Below are positions 41,867-50,314 of a stretch of 64,000 bases of DNA, piece by piece. Position 1 is the stretch's first letter; each line of letters begins with the position of its first letter. The notes under the pieces are model-generated. The model made no database searches. It was not told the DNA's origin and saw only the letters and a program-made list of their open reading frames with translations. This stretch comes from a virus. The stretch lies in IMG/VR virus record IMGVR_UViG_3300034110_001237, positions 97,698 through 161,697 of that record; one strand, given 5' to 3'. The translations under genes and the position numbers were made by a program.

Positions 41867-42484
41867 ATGTTGAAAAGAAGTAAACGTAACTATTATAATA
41901 TTATGGATCAATTAGCTGAGTTATTTTCAAAGCAAACCTATCAAGAAGATGGCATTACACAAGGACAGATTACGAGTCTTGCCAAGCATCATAAAAAAAC
42001 ACATTCACAAATCATTGTAAGCCTTTCTAAAATAGAAGGCTTAAATTTGATTACATCTGTCGATTCTTTCGCTAAACGAAGAGTTAACAGCAGACAACAA
42101 GAAGGTTATCTTTTTAAAGATGGATCGGTTCTTGTTAAATCTGAAGGTGAGTTCGTCGCCTTTACGATTGATGAAAGCTCTCAATGGCTGAGAGGTTTAG
42201 GGACTAAGCCATTCGATTTAAATGCATTTCAAGCTGGTGAAGTATTTACCCTTCGATCTGGTGTTGGATTTTCTATCGTTGAAATTGATTATCAAAAAGA
42301 TTTACCGTTGACTATAAAATTAGATAATGATCAATCGATCATTGTATACAAAAAAGATGGCAAATCAGACCAATATCAATTCGCTGCTTATGATTTGTTA
42401 ATGGTTACTCCAACCGAAAATCTATTCCCAGTAGACAATGGTAACAAGAAGAGTACGAATATTTTATCAATGCTGTTGAAATAA
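41867..42484 (+). CDS. hypothetical protein, 205 aa
   Basis: No SD is evident at the ATG, so the true start is uncertain (an internal ATG occurs at codon 13, MDQLAELF). N-terminal helix-turn-helix-like region (QGQITSLAKHHKKTHSQII, VSLSKIEGL), then a beta-rich domain. Possibly DNA-binding; weakly supported. Confidence 0.75.
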   Translation: MLKRSKRNYYNIMDQLAELFSKQTYQEDGITQGQITSLAKHHKKTHSQIIVSLSKIEGLNLITSVDSFAKRRVNSRQQEGYLFKDGSVLVKSEGEFVAFTIDESSQWLRGLGTKPFDLNAFQAGEVFTLRSGVGFSIVEIDYQKDLPLTIKLDNDQSIIVYKKDGKSDQYQFAAYDLLMVTPTENLFPVDNGNKKSTNILSMLLK

Positions 42485-42526
42485 GTAACACATCATGCTA
42501 TAATTGAGAAAAATTCGGAGATGATC

Positions 42527-42883
42527 ATGTTAAAAATGCTAAGTAAATTGTTTAGTACAGAAAAACGTGTGTTGGCGGTTGTTTTTGATGATGGCAGAGT
42601 GTTGATCTTCAACGAGAAGAACTTTGAGAGAAATTCTCATCTTGCTTCTTATGTGACTGATGACTTTGAAATTATTGGTAAACAAGTTGATGGTGTTCAA
42701 TCGGCTAAAATTGATTACTATGATGGAATGGTTCACATGCCAGAACAAACGTTGTATTCAATCCCTTATGACCAAGAGAAACGCCCTGATACTTCACCAT
42801 CACTACCTAAGTCTGTTCGTAATGCTGTCTGGAACTATCTGGAAGGTGCAGAAGATAAGGTTCAAATTAAAATGGCGTCCTAG
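42527..42883 (+). CDS. hypothetical protein, 118 aa
   Basis: ATG at 42527 follows GGAG by 6 nt; a TATAAT box lies near 42499. Small beta-rich protein with an LAVVFDDGRVLIF strand pair. Unrecognised. Confidence 0.83.
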   Translation: MLKMLSKLFSTEKRVLAVVFDDGRVLIFNEKNFERNSHLASYVTDDFEIIGKQVDGVQSAKIDYYDGMVHMPEQTLYSIPYDQEKRPDTSPSLPKSVRNAVWNYLEGAEDKVQIKMAS

Positions 42884-43013
42884 TGGCGTCTTTTTTTGCT
42901 TTCAATTTCCCTATCAATCATCAATTTAAAGCCGTATTTGGTATTTAAAACTTGTTTTAGACACTGTTTTTTGATATAATAACTTACTTTCAAAGAGCCT
43001 AGGAGCTTTTACA

Positions 43014-43541
43014 ATGCCAACTAAATACATTCGTCATCAGTCTCGATTTGTTGTGTTCCATGAAAAGATTGTTCACAGTGAAATGGCTCACCGTCTGTTT
43101 GGTCATGACAAGCTGATTCATGGAGCTGGTTTTATCAATCTTTTTCTTGAAGATGGTAAAATTCAAGCCAAATGCTATGGCAAAAGCGAATCGTTGCGTG
43201 TAGGGACTCGTCGTGATGACCATACTCAGATCTTGGATGCCATTGGCGTTGAGAATGAAGATGAGGTTGAACATGCTAAATACGTCATCTGGCGTGGTAA
43301 GGCTGTTGTATTCCCTAATGATCTTGAACACAAAGCTGTCGCGGAGGCTGCGTTCTTGGGTAGTTCCGATTGTGAAAGTGCTGGTTTCATCAAGTTCATT
43401 TTTACAGCGGCTGGTAAGGTCAAAGTTCATTGCTATGGTGAAAGTATGAGTCTTGGTGTTTCATCTCAGCCAAAGGACTTCAGAACCATTGCAGACTTGA
43501 TGGGAATTCCAGAAGCCAATCTGCATTTTAGTAAACATTGA
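43014..43541 (+). CDS. protein with internal duplication, 175 aa
   Basis: AGGAG precedes the ATG. The N-half and C-half are repeats: YIRHQSRFVVF versus YVIWRGKAVVF; GAGFINLFLEDGKIQAKCYG versus SAGFIKFIFTAAGKVKVHCYG; KSESLRVGTRR versus ESMSLGVSSQ; ILDAIGV versus IADLMGI. Two copies of a compact beta/alpha domain of about 85 residues in one chain. Function unknown. Confidence 0.84.
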   Translation: MPTKYIRHQSRFVVFHEKIVHSEMAHRLFGHDKLIHGAGFINLFLEDGKIQAKCYGKSESLRVGTRRDDHTQILDAIGVENEDEVEHAKYVIWRGKAVVFPNDLEHKAVAEAAFLGSSDCESAGFIKFIFTAAGKVKVHCYGESMSLGVSSQPKDFRTIADLMGIPEANLHFSKH

Positions 43542-43572
43542 TAAGTAATTCAGTTAATACGGAGTTTTGACC

Positions 43573-43788
43573 ATGAATAAACCATTGAATAAAAATGTGC
43601 AGTTTGTAAAAGTTAAACAAGAAGGTGTTGGGATTGATATTCCTTACCGTGTAAAAACATTTGGTGATAAAGAATGCGTTGTGGTTGTTGATAAAAAAGG
43701 AACTACGTTTAGTAATGATCGACTTTATCAAGACATGGACTGCTACAAAGTGGATCAGCAAGTAAAACTGCAAAAATTTAAAAAGTAA
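43573..43788 (+). CDS. hypothetical protein, 71 aa
   Basis: ATG at 43573 with GGAG 8 nt upstream; a TTG frame start at 43567 is unlikely. Small basic beta-rich protein with two Cys (KECVVVVD, MDCYKVD). Co-transcribed with 43014. Confidence 0.82.
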   Translation: MNKPLNKNVQFVKVKQEGVGIDIPYRVKTFGDKECVVVVDKKGTTFSNDRLYQDMDCYKVDQQVKLQKFKK

Positions 43789-43807
43789 TTGAAATATGGA
43801 TAACAAG

Positions 43808-43832
43808 AAAGGTAGCCTGAGCTACCTTTTTT
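43808..43832. terminator. bidirectional terminator
   Basis: AAAGGTAGC-CTGA-GCTACCTTTTTT between convergent genes. Confidence 0.88.
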
Positions 43833-44994
43833 ATTTTCCGTCATAATGAACTTTTACATCAGTATAATAGCCAGTTGATGTGCCAGATCTTGAGGTTGGT
43901 GTTACATAATTTGATATGCCAGCCGGTGTTTTTGTGAATTTATAAAAAACAGGTGCGTAACTTGCTGTACCATTTTTTACTATTGATATTTTATAATCTA
44001 TTTTACCATTAGTAGGTAAATATAATTTTTCATTCAATGTAAACACGTTAAATTTGTTATCAAGCATTTTAAGAGTGTCATAAGCAGGAGATGATACACA
44101 CTTACCATCTACACAAGCTGTTAATGTAAGCTTATAAGTAGATTTATTTACATAGTTAGCAAATACTATTGATAATGCTGTTACATCCCCTGCTGGGATA
44201 TTGGTTATACTGGCTGAGAAATCACCTGTATTCGGCCAAATGAGTAAATCGGTGGTTGTTGCCGGAATATTTTGTGACAAGGTAAAGACTCCACTAAACT
44301 TTACAGGAACGACCACAACCGATCTTGTTTCCTCAACACTTTCACCTTTACTGTTAACTGCTTTTATTGTAAAGGTATAAGTTCCTTCTGTTGTAGGCGT
44401 TATAGAAATTAGGTTTCCTGTTACTTTGGTGAATTCTGTTGAAATGTTTGTTGTTGCAATATTGCTTTTAATGAAAACTTCTTTTGCATCAGTAATTGAC
44501 CAATTAAGATTGAAACTACTATTTGCTGTGACTTCAGTGAAATTTGAATTAAATGATTCTATTTTAGGAATTGGCTCTATCTTTTCAGATTGCACATTTA
44601 GTGTTGATTCTACACTTTTCCCATCTTTGTTTATCGCTTTAATTGTAAAGACATAAAATCCAACTTCAGTTGGATATACAACCAAACTATTGCTGTTTAT
44701 TTTTACAAAGGTGTTTGTTGTTTTATCAGTATTTAAATTACTTTTAATGAAAATGTCGTTTGCATTAGTTGTTTCCCAATCAAGTGTTATTTGACTGTTA
44801 ACATCTAGTCTGCTTATGTTTGATTTAAAATGAATAATGTTAGGTTCTAGTTCTACTGGGGCTGGTATTTCGTTTTCTGTTTTGTTTATAAATTTTATAC
44901 TGGGTTGAGCATAATATCTCACTTCATAACCAGCGTAGGAAATTGATAATGTCAGAGTTGCTAATATTGATAAGGTTAGATAACTTTTTTTCAT
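43831..44994 (-). CDS. secreted Ig-like/PKD-like protein, 387 aa
   Basis: Signal peptide ending SYA, followed by GYEVRYYAQPSIKFINK, the DYxV-type signature seen at 5124, 11608, 21434 and 24350. Two tandem Ig-like modules of about 90 residues (linker PKIESFNSNFTEVTAN; strands LDWETTNANDIFIKS and LNWSITDAKEVFIKS), then a beta-rich C-terminal domain with two Cys. Likely surface-exposed or secreted, adhesive. Functionally unassigned. Confidence 0.85.
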   Translation of the reverse strand: MKKSYLTLSILATLTLSISYAGYEVRYYAQPSIKFINKTENEIPAPVELEPNIIHFKSNISRLDVNSQITLDWETTNANDIFIKSNLNTDKTTNTFVKINSNSLVVYPTEVGFYVFTIKAINKDGKSVESTLNVQSEKIEPIPKIESFNSNFTEVTANSSFNLNWSITDAKEVFIKSNIATTNISTEFTKVTGNLISITPTTEGTYTFTIKAVNSKGESVEETRSVVVVPVKFSGVFTLSQNIPATTTDLLIWPNTGDFSASITNIPAGDVTALSIVFANYVNKSTYKLTLTACVDGKCVSSPAYDTLKMLDNKFNVFTLNEKLYLPTNGKIDYKISIVKNGTASYAPVFYKFTKTPAGISNYVTPTSRSGTSTGYYTDVKVHYDGK

Positions 44995-45111
44995 TGTATT
45001 TTTTTGTTGTTATTTTATTATCATTGTAATATTATAATGCTTGAAGTCAATTATTATTCATTATTTTTTGAATTTTAAAAACAAACCCACGATTTTTTAA
45101 ATATTTAAATC

Positions 45112-45140
45112 TTGCCTTTTTTGTCATTATTTACTATAAT
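45112..45140 (+). promoter_or_regulatory. sigma-70-like promoter of trpS
   Basis: TTGCCT (45112-45117), 17 bp, TATAAT (45135-45140). Confidence 0.75.
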
Positions 45141-45166
45141 AATTATTATTTTTTAGGAGTTGTATC

Positions 45167-46162
45167 ATGTCAAAAATCTTGACCGGCGATAGACCAACAG
45201 GTTCACTTCATCTGGGGCATTTTGTAGGTTCCTTACACAACCGTGTGAAACTTCAGCACTTGCACCAGCAAACTATTTTGATTGCTGATAATCAGGCGTT
45301 AACTGACAATATGGGAAATCCTACGAAAGTCCGTGATAACGTCATTGAAGTTGCTAAAGACTATCTGGCTTGTGGGATTGATCCTAGTAAGACCACTATT
45401 TGTGTTCAATCACACCTTCCGGCTATTGCCGAATTGACATTGCTGTATCTTAACCTTGTAACTGTCTCCCGTTTAGAACGGAATCCTACCATTCGTGATG
45501 AGATTAAAGCCAAGAACTTTGAGCGAAGTATTCCAGCCGGTTTCTTAGCTTATCCAGTAGCACAAGCCGCAGACATTACTGCATTCAAGGCCGATCTTGT
45601 TCCAGTCGGTGAAGACCAGCTTCCATTGATTGAGCAAGCGAATGAAATCGTCCACAAATTAAACACTCAGCTAGGCTTCGAAATTGTTCCATCCATAAAA
45701 GCTCTTACTTCAACAGTGGCACGACTACCAAGCCTTGATGGTAAGTCTAAAATGAGCAAATCGCTTGGTAATACTATCAATCTATACGCAAGCATGAAAG
45801 ACATTCAAAAGGCCGTCAATTTGATGTTTACTGACAGTAATCATCTTCGCGTTGAAGATCCCGGTAAAGTAGAAGGCAACGTGGTGTTTACTTACCTTGA
45901 TGCGTTTGATCCCGATGTGAATGAGGTGGCTAACCTGAAAGAGTTTTATCAGCGTGGTGGTTTAGGTGATGGCACTTTAAAAAAACGTCTGGTTGGTGTT
46001 TTAGAAACGGTTATTGCTCCTATCCGAGAACAAAGACTAATACTCAATACTCAGCATGATTTTGTACTTGATGTGTTGAAGCAAGGTACGTTTCAAGCAA
46101 AAGCTGAAACTGATCAAAACGTCAATGAGATTAAAGATGCTTTTGGTTTTTTTAAATTTTAA
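45167..46162 (+). CDS. trpS: tryptophanyl-tRNA synthetase
   Basis: PTGSLHLGHFVG near the N-terminus (residues ~11-22) carries the class I HIGH motif and SKMSKSLGN (~198-206) the KMSKS motif. Length of 331 aa is normal for the bacterial enzyme. QAADI and PVGEDQ are the usual tryptophan and adenylate elements. AGGAG RBS, own promoter. It charges tRNA-Trp in the cytoplasm. No tRNA-Trp gene is seen in the window. Phage-borne full-length TrpRS is uncommon. Confidence 0.97.
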   Translation: MSKILTGDRPTGSLHLGHFVGSLHNRVKLQHLHQQTILIADNQALTDNMGNPTKVRDNVIEVAKDYLACGIDPSKTTICVQSHLPAIAELTLLYLNLVTVSRLERNPTIRDEIKAKNFERSIPAGFLAYPVAQAADITAFKADLVPVGEDQLPLIEQANEIVHKLNTQLGFEIVPSIKALTSTVARLPSLDGKSKMSKSLGNTINLYASMKDIQKAVNLMFTDSNHLRVEDPGKVEGNVVFTYLDAFDPDVNEVANLKEFYQRGGLGDGTLKKRLVGVLETVIAPIREQRLILNTQHDFVLDVLKQGTFQAKAETDQNVNEIKDAFGFFKF

Positions 46163-46270
46163 ATCAATGGCAATTTTGAATAATTCTTGCTTATTTTAAC
46201 GATTTGCTGTATTATTGCGAAAACTATATTCATTCTATTTTTTTTCCACCTACTAATAAAGGAAGTAACT

Positions 46271-46603
46271 ATGTCTAACAACACTGAATTAAACGCTTAT
46301 ATCAAATCTAAAAAAGATCTTTTCATTGATAAAATGAAAGATAATATTGTAAAGATTGAAACTGACTTAAATGTTAAAATTGATTATTTGATTACTGAAA
46401 ATGATCATTCTGTTTTCATTAAAGGTGTTGACACTTATTCTTATTTTGCCTCGAAATGGTTTCCTGCAAAAATTAATCCAGACGTTAAGATGTGTTTCCG
46501 TTTGAAAGACAATCCTTCACTTGTTTCGAATAATAATAAATCGTTGCTATCATTTTCTATAAATGAAGATTTTGAAGTTTTAAATGTTCGTCTTAGAAAC
46601 TAA
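46271..46603 (+). CDS. short group-A relative (N-terminal domain only), 110 aa
   Basis: ATG at 46271 follows AAAGGAAG. It aligns with the N-terminal half of 38710: IETDLNVKIDYLITENDH / IENRLQLKFEYKLVLTDHG, then LLSFSINEDFEVLNV / LSISFNKYFDIEVI, and stops before the C-terminal block and tail. This shows the group-A fold has two separable parts. Terminator follows. Confidence 0.82.
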   Translation: MSNNTELNAYIKSKKDLFIDKMKDNIVKIETDLNVKIDYLITENDHSVFIKGVDTYSYFASKWFPAKINPDVKMCFRLKDNPSLVSNNNKSLLSFSINEDFEVLNVRLRN

Positions 46604-46614
46604 TTTTCACAAGT

Positions 46615-46644
46615 AAAAAAGACCTATTAAAAGGTCTTTTTTTT
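46615..46644 (+). terminator. intrinsic terminator
   Basis: AAAAAAGACCT...AGGTCTTTTTTTT. Confidence 0.88.
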
Positions 46645-46752
46645 GCTTTTTAGTTTTAAAAAAACAGTCATATTATATTTAATTTATTAGCAAGCTCTTT
46701 ACTTTTTGTATTTTTATAGTAAGATGATGAAGACAAACAGTAAGGAGGACTT

Positions 46753-47037
46753 ATGAAAAGAAGTACAGTTCCGATTGCTATTGCCGCGTTATTGCCAATG
46801 GTTTATGGGGTTAGAAAACTCGTTGAAACAAAGGCACATGAAAAGAATGAAATGAATCAACTTCTCGGGGATCATTTCAAGGATGATTACAAAAATTTGA
46901 AATTGACTTCCCACCAAAGAAAAGAGATTTGTTCAGTTCTTAAAAATAAGGCTGCTGATGCTAATCACGACATTAAACATATACTTAATACAACACAGCT
47001 TAGTCTATACGAAAAAATTCGTAATAAACTTCATTAA
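46753..47037 (+). CDS. Spy/CpxP-like small protein, 94 aa
   Basis: AAGGAGG RBS. A hydrophobic N-terminus (VPIAIAALLPMVYGV) is followed by a helical body with LKLTSHQRKEICSVLK, a LTxxQ-type motif, and a helical C-terminus (LNTTQLSLYEKIRNKL). Resembles the genes at 22260 and 47096; signal cleavage site unclear, so it may remain membrane-anchored. Periplasmic role inferred. Confidence 0.75.
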   Translation: MKRSTVPIAIAALLPMVYGVRKLVETKAHEKNEMNQLLGDHFKDDYKNLKLTSHQRKEICSVLKNKAADANHDIKHILNTTQLSLYEKIRNKLH

Positions 47038-47095
47038 TTTAAAGCTATTATATTAAACATTTAATTAACTAAACTAACTTTGGAGGCTACAACCT

Positions 47096-47440
47096 ATGAA
47101 AAAATTAATCATGACTACCGCACTTACATCATTAATCGCTTTATCATCAACTGCATTTGCAACAGATACAGCACCAACTAGCAATAATGCTCCCGGCGTC
47201 AATACAACTGCTGAGCAGGTTAAAAGCCATGCTACTGGTAGAATGGTTCGTGATCAAATGGAAGCAGATGCTGCTCGTTTGAATCTAACAGCAGAGCAAA
47301 AAACAAAAATTGCTGATCTTGTAAAAGAAAGTAAAAAAGACCTCGATAAAGACATTAGAGATGAATTAGATGACAAACAAAAAGTAGAGTTTGATAAAAT
47401 TCAAGCTGAGCATAAGGCGGCATGGTCAAAATCTAAGTAA
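47096..47440 (+). CDS. Spy/CpxP-like periplasmic protein, 114 aa
   Basis: TTTGGAGG RBS. Signal peptide ending AFA-TDT. Helical mature protein with LNLTAEQKTKI and LDDKQKVEFDK, the paired LTxxQ-type motifs of the Spy/CpxP family. 58 nt after the related gene at 46753, probably one operon. Terminator follows. Confidence 0.8.
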   Translation: MKKLIMTTALTSLIALSSTAFATDTAPTSNNAPGVNTTAEQVKSHATGRMVRDQMEADAARLNLTAEQKTKIADLVKESKKDLDKDIRDELDDKQKVEFDKIQAEHKAAWSKSK

Positions 47441-47456
47441 TTCATTTATACTTTCA

Positions 47457-47486
47457 AAAAAAGACTTAGCGATAGGTCTTTTTTTT
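47457..47486 (+). terminator. intrinsic terminator
   Basis: AAAAAGAC-CTTAGCGATAG-GTCTTTTTTT type hairpin. Confidence 0.8.
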
Positions 47487-47496
47487 ATTAAAAATA

Positions 47497-47525
47497 TTGT
47501 TATTTTCTGGGTGTTTTGGTATAAT
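47497..47525 (+). promoter_or_regulatory. sigma-70-like promoter
   Basis: TTGTTA (47497-47502), 17 bp, TATAAT (47520-47525). Confidence 0.75.
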
Positions 47526-47558
47526 TAGTCTTATCTATTATTCCATTGGAGCACTGCA

Positions 47559-48059
47559 ATGAACGAATTCTTGACCCTTCTGAACACTTTTTCATCCCTG
47601 AAATTGACTGAGCACTCTAACCTCACGCCGATGATGGATATTAAGTTCAACGTGGCTAGTGAACAATATTCCTTGGCTGCAAGTCAGATTCGGCAAAATA
47701 TTCAAAAAATGCAACAACGTACTCCTAGTCTTACTTATGAGCATGCTGGTATTCAGTTTCTTGAAATGATCCACAATAGTATTCTTGATATGGATCACAA
47801 ATACCACAACGAATACATGATTGGCTTGTTTGAATTGATTAAAAAGAACCTTTCAATGGCTGATTTAAAAAATGAACTTCTCTCTTTTCAAGCTTATAGT
47901 CAAGATCTGAATAAACAAGAATCAAAAGATTCTTTGATTCAGCTTATGAAGAAGCTTAATGAAAAAGATTTTAAACATAAACAAGCGGTAATCCTTTTTA
48001 TCGCTCAAATGTTGTCTACTCATGACTATTTGGTGTCATTGAAGGCGAAATATTTCTGA
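47559..48059 (+). CDS. helical protein (paralog of next gene), 166 aa
   Basis: TTGGAG RBS. Helical, soluble; aligns over full length with the gene at 48181: MN[EQ][FL]x-[TS]LL, x-FLEMIHN[SL], FEL[IL]x-x-N, and THD[YE]x-x-SLK[AS][KQ]YF at the end. Tandem duplicates. Function unknown. Confidence 0.85.
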   Translation: MNEFLTLLNTFSSLKLTEHSNLTPMMDIKFNVASEQYSLAASQIRQNIQKMQQRTPSLTYEHAGIQFLEMIHNSILDMDHKYHNEYMIGLFELIKKNLSMADLKNELLSFQAYSQDLNKQESKDSLIQLMKKLNEKDFKHKQAVILFIAQMLSTHDYLVSLKAKYF

Positions 48060-48180
48060 GTATAGAGACGGAATACAACAGAAATCGTTCAGCTTTTTAC
48101 GATTATTTGTCAACAAAACAAATTGTTGTTTTCTCAGATTTATGTTATACTTTGAACCTTATTTTAATGGAGATTTTGCT

Positions 48181-48675
48181 ATGAACCAACTAGTTTCTTT
48201 GCTGAAAACGTTGAAAGCTTTGAAGTTGAATGTTCGCACTGAAATGCCATCAGTGGACGATTTTCAGTTGTTGATTGCAACAGACAGTTGCCGTCTTGCT
48301 GCTCATCATATTCGTAAAGAAATTCAATATCACCTTGAATTTAATAAGCTGACCGACGACACACATCAAATCCAGCTTCTCAAAATGATTCATAATTTGG
48401 TTATTGATAAAAACATTGAGCAACAGCGAGAATATTTCGATAGCCTTTTCGACCTTATCCAATCAAATGATGAGTTGAAACCTATCTTGGTTTTTCACGA
48501 ATTTAAAAATAGTGGTTACAAGCTGACTGATCCAGAACATTACGAAAAGTTTGTTAAGAAAGTTCGAAGCTTGAACAACAAGGAATTTCAAAACAAAGAG
48601 CTTATCATTTTCTTTTGCTCGAAAATTCTGGAAACCCATGATGAGATTCAAAAACTTAAATCTCAATATTTTTAA
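48181..48675 (+). CDS. helical protein (paralog of previous gene), 164 aa
   Basis: TGGAG precedes the ATG at 48181; the in-frame start at 48142 lacks an SD. Conserved ends MNQLVSLLKTLKAL and THDEIQKLKSQYF match 47559. Function unknown. Confidence 0.85.
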   Translation: MNQLVSLLKTLKALKLNVRTEMPSVDDFQLLIATDSCRLAAHHIRKEIQYHLEFNKLTDDTHQIQLLKMIHNLVIDKNIEQQREYFDSLFDLIQSNDELKPILVFHEFKNSGYKLTDPEHYEKFVKKVRSLNNKEFQNKELIIFFCSKILETHDEIQKLKSQYF

Positions 48676-48776
48676 ATTTTCTTAAAAAACACTTGCCATA
48701 ATGTCTAAAATTAGGTATTATGGCTATCTCAACAACGTATACATATTTTATTAATTATCTTAAAAGGAGAATGCCC

Positions 48777-48791
48777 ATGTCTATTATTTAA
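48777..48791 (+). CDS. minigene MSII (4 codons)
   Basis: AAGGAGA lies 7 nt before ATG TCT ATT ATT TAA, and the next gene starts 22 nt later. Strong RBS and extremely short frame suggest a translated leader or a translational-coupling site. It could be fortuitous. Confidence 0.4.
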   Translation: MSII

Positions 48792-48812
48792 ACTTAATAG
48801 AGGATATTAAAT

Positions 48813-49148
48813 ATGAGCAGAACAATCCGTCGCAAAAACGACAAATCAAAATACAATTTCGTCAAAACCTTCTTGTTCGATGAGAAAGATTTGGATGAAA
48901 ATGGACTGATCGATTGGTATTGGAATAAAGGTTTCGTCGGTTTAACCTTAGAGCAGGCTAACAAAAAGAAAACGCGGTGGTTCCACTCCTGCAGCGGCCC
49001 ACGCTTCGATTACTGCCCCGGTAAGGCTTACCGTCAGGAATACCGGGCGAAAAGCAAGCAGCAACTCAGGGAGCAATTGAACGTACTCGATGATTACGAA
49101 GCCGTAGCCATCGACAAGATCTGCAACGATTGGCGTTACTGGATGTAA
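48813..49148 (+). CDS. hypothetical protein with GC-rich 3' half, 111 aa
   Basis: GAGGA RBS. Basic N-terminus (MSRTIRRKNDKSKYNFVKTF), with WFHSCSGPRFDYCPGK (Cys pair) in the centre and a basic helical end. From about 48961 the base composition is much more GC-rich and codons differ from the AT-rich window; this suggests recent transfer or a gene from another phage lineage. Function unknown. Confidence 0.83.
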   Translation: MSRTIRRKNDKSKYNFVKTFLFDEKDLDENGLIDWYWNKGFVGLTLEQANKKKTRWFHSCSGPRFDYCPGKAYRQEYRAKSKQQLREQLNVLDDYEAVAIDKICNDWRYWM

Positions 49149-49152
49149 ATTA

Positions 49153-49181
49153 AGAAGACCTTTCTTGTAAAGGTCTTTTTT
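49153..49181 (+). terminator. intrinsic terminator
   Basis: AGACCTTT-CTTGT-AAAGGTCTTTTTT. Confidence 0.85.
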
Positions 49182-49202
49182 CTTTTCTAATAGGAATATA
49201 TT

Positions 49203-49604
49203 ATGAAGAAAATGATTGTATATCGGCTTGAAAACAGCCAAGGTGTTGGCCCGTTTCGTGGTGGTCATCGTGATGAAGCTGAATTGTTGAAAGGTCATCT
49301 TGGAATTCGTCAGTGTCTTGTTGAACGTGGACGTATGAAGCCAAGGGCTTTTAAAAAGCTGTCTAATTCTGGTTGGAGTTGTGCTTGGAGTTCGGAAGCT
49401 GATTTTAATGAGTGGATGAACAATAAAACCGAGTTTTTTTGCGAACTTGGTTATTTCAAAGTTGTCTATGAGGTTGACCAGTATAAATTGTGTGATGAAC
49501 AGCAGCTTTGCCAGTATGATGAAGGCTTGGAAGACTATGTATCTTCTGATATTGATGGTTTTCAGGTTTTTTTCAATCCAAAACGTGCAGTAAAGCTCAA
49601 ATAG
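49203..49604 (+). CDS. conserved-type phage protein, 133 aa
   Basis: AATAGGAATATATT precedes the ATG. The N-terminus MKKMIVYRLENSQGVGPFRG resembles phage proteins of unknown role that begin with a VYR[IL]EN...G-x-GP[FY] pattern (recalled). Four Cys. No catalytic motif assigned. Confidence 0.82.
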   Translation: MKKMIVYRLENSQGVGPFRGGHRDEAELLKGHLGIRQCLVERGRMKPRAFKKLSNSGWSCAWSSEADFNEWMNNKTEFFCELGYFKVVYEVDQYKLCDEQQLCQYDEGLEDYVSSDIDGFQVFFNPKRAVKLK

Positions 49605-49617
49605 TTGATAAAAAAGC

Positions 49618-49646
49618 TTGTGATAGGTCATTGATTGTCGTATAAT
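49618..49646 (+). promoter_or_regulatory. sigma-70-like promoter of structured RNA
   Basis: TTGTGA (49618-49623), 17 bp, TATAAT (49641-49646). Confidence 0.78.
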
Positions 49647-49652
49647 GACCTC

Positions 49653-50060
49653 ATTGAAAAAGATGAAGAAATAAAAAAGATTATAGGAAAAAAGAAGACG
49701 AAAAAAGCTTGTTCAGGTTTCAAAACGATGGTAAGATAAGCTTCCTTAGACAAACAACTAGCACACTAATGAAGGCCCGAGAGGTGAGCCAAAAATGTAA
49801 AATCTAGACTTAAATTAGATAACCATATTATAGAATTTGATAAGATTAAAACAAACATTAACCGCTAGATATATTAGATTAAGTGCCCGAGGTGAACTAC
49901 CGATGCAGAACTAATTCAAATTATAGATAATCTAATATTGAATGAGTATAATGATGTATAGGAATAGATCAACACGGTGTGGTTTTTTTAAGTGGCAATT
50001 TAACGCCCTCCACCAAATTGATAAGCAGGATAAAAAGACCTCGTTTTGAGGTCTTTTTTT
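49653..50060 (+). ncRNA. long structured RNA, about 400 nt
   Basis: No ORF with an RBS between the promoter and a strong terminator (50032-50060). Helices include AAGCTT with AAGCTT (49706/49737), hairpin ATCTA/TAGAT, an 11-bp stem ATATTAGATTA (49871-49881) with TAATCTAATAT (49928-49938), and hairpin CAATTT (49996-50001) with AAATTG (50015-50020). The last has a loop holding CCCTCCACC, complementary to SD-like GGAGG. Two similar CCCGAG(AG)GTGA segments occur at ~49776 and ~49885. Not tmRNA or RNase P RNA by inspection. Confidence 0.72.
50032..50060 (+). terminator. intrinsic terminator
   Basis: AAAAAGACCTC-GTTTT-GAGGTCTTTTTTT. Confidence 0.9.
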
Positions 50061-50136
50061 ATGCCTTTAAAAAAAGTTGGCGATTTGACAAATATATTAA
50101 AAGGTATATTTGTACGATCAAACATTGGAGCGATAT

Positions 50137-50244
50137 ATGATCTTACATTTCTTTCGTCATACTAAAAATCATCTTGTACTTAAATTGATTTTTTCGGCCT
50201 ACTGTTTATTGCACTGGTTTGCAAATGTTATTTACCCTGTTTAA
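50137..50244 (+). CDS. small hydrophobic protein, 35 aa
   Basis: TTGGAG precedes the ATG. Reads MILHFFRHTKNHLVLKLIFS then a hydrophobic end (AYCLLHWFANVIYPV): a possible single-TM mini-protein. The only short ORF with a good RBS in this gap. Confidence 0.5.
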   Translation: MILHFFRHTKNHLVLKLIFSAYCLLHWFANVIYPV

Positions 50245-50314
50245 ATGGTTGTAATTCAGATAATTTTTGGTTATTATGTAGATGTAAAAACTATTTTAAA
50301 CTAAGGAGGTTCCT

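Noticed and set aside
48948-49631. Minus-strand 227-aa ORF
   Set aside because: Spans two plus-strand genes with good RBSs and a terminator; no RBS of its own. An open frame antisense to GC-rich codons.
49653-50060. tmRNA or a tRNA 3' end (CCTCCACCA string at 50008-50016)
   Set aside because: No T-arm precedes the string; no tag frame or acceptor complement is seen.
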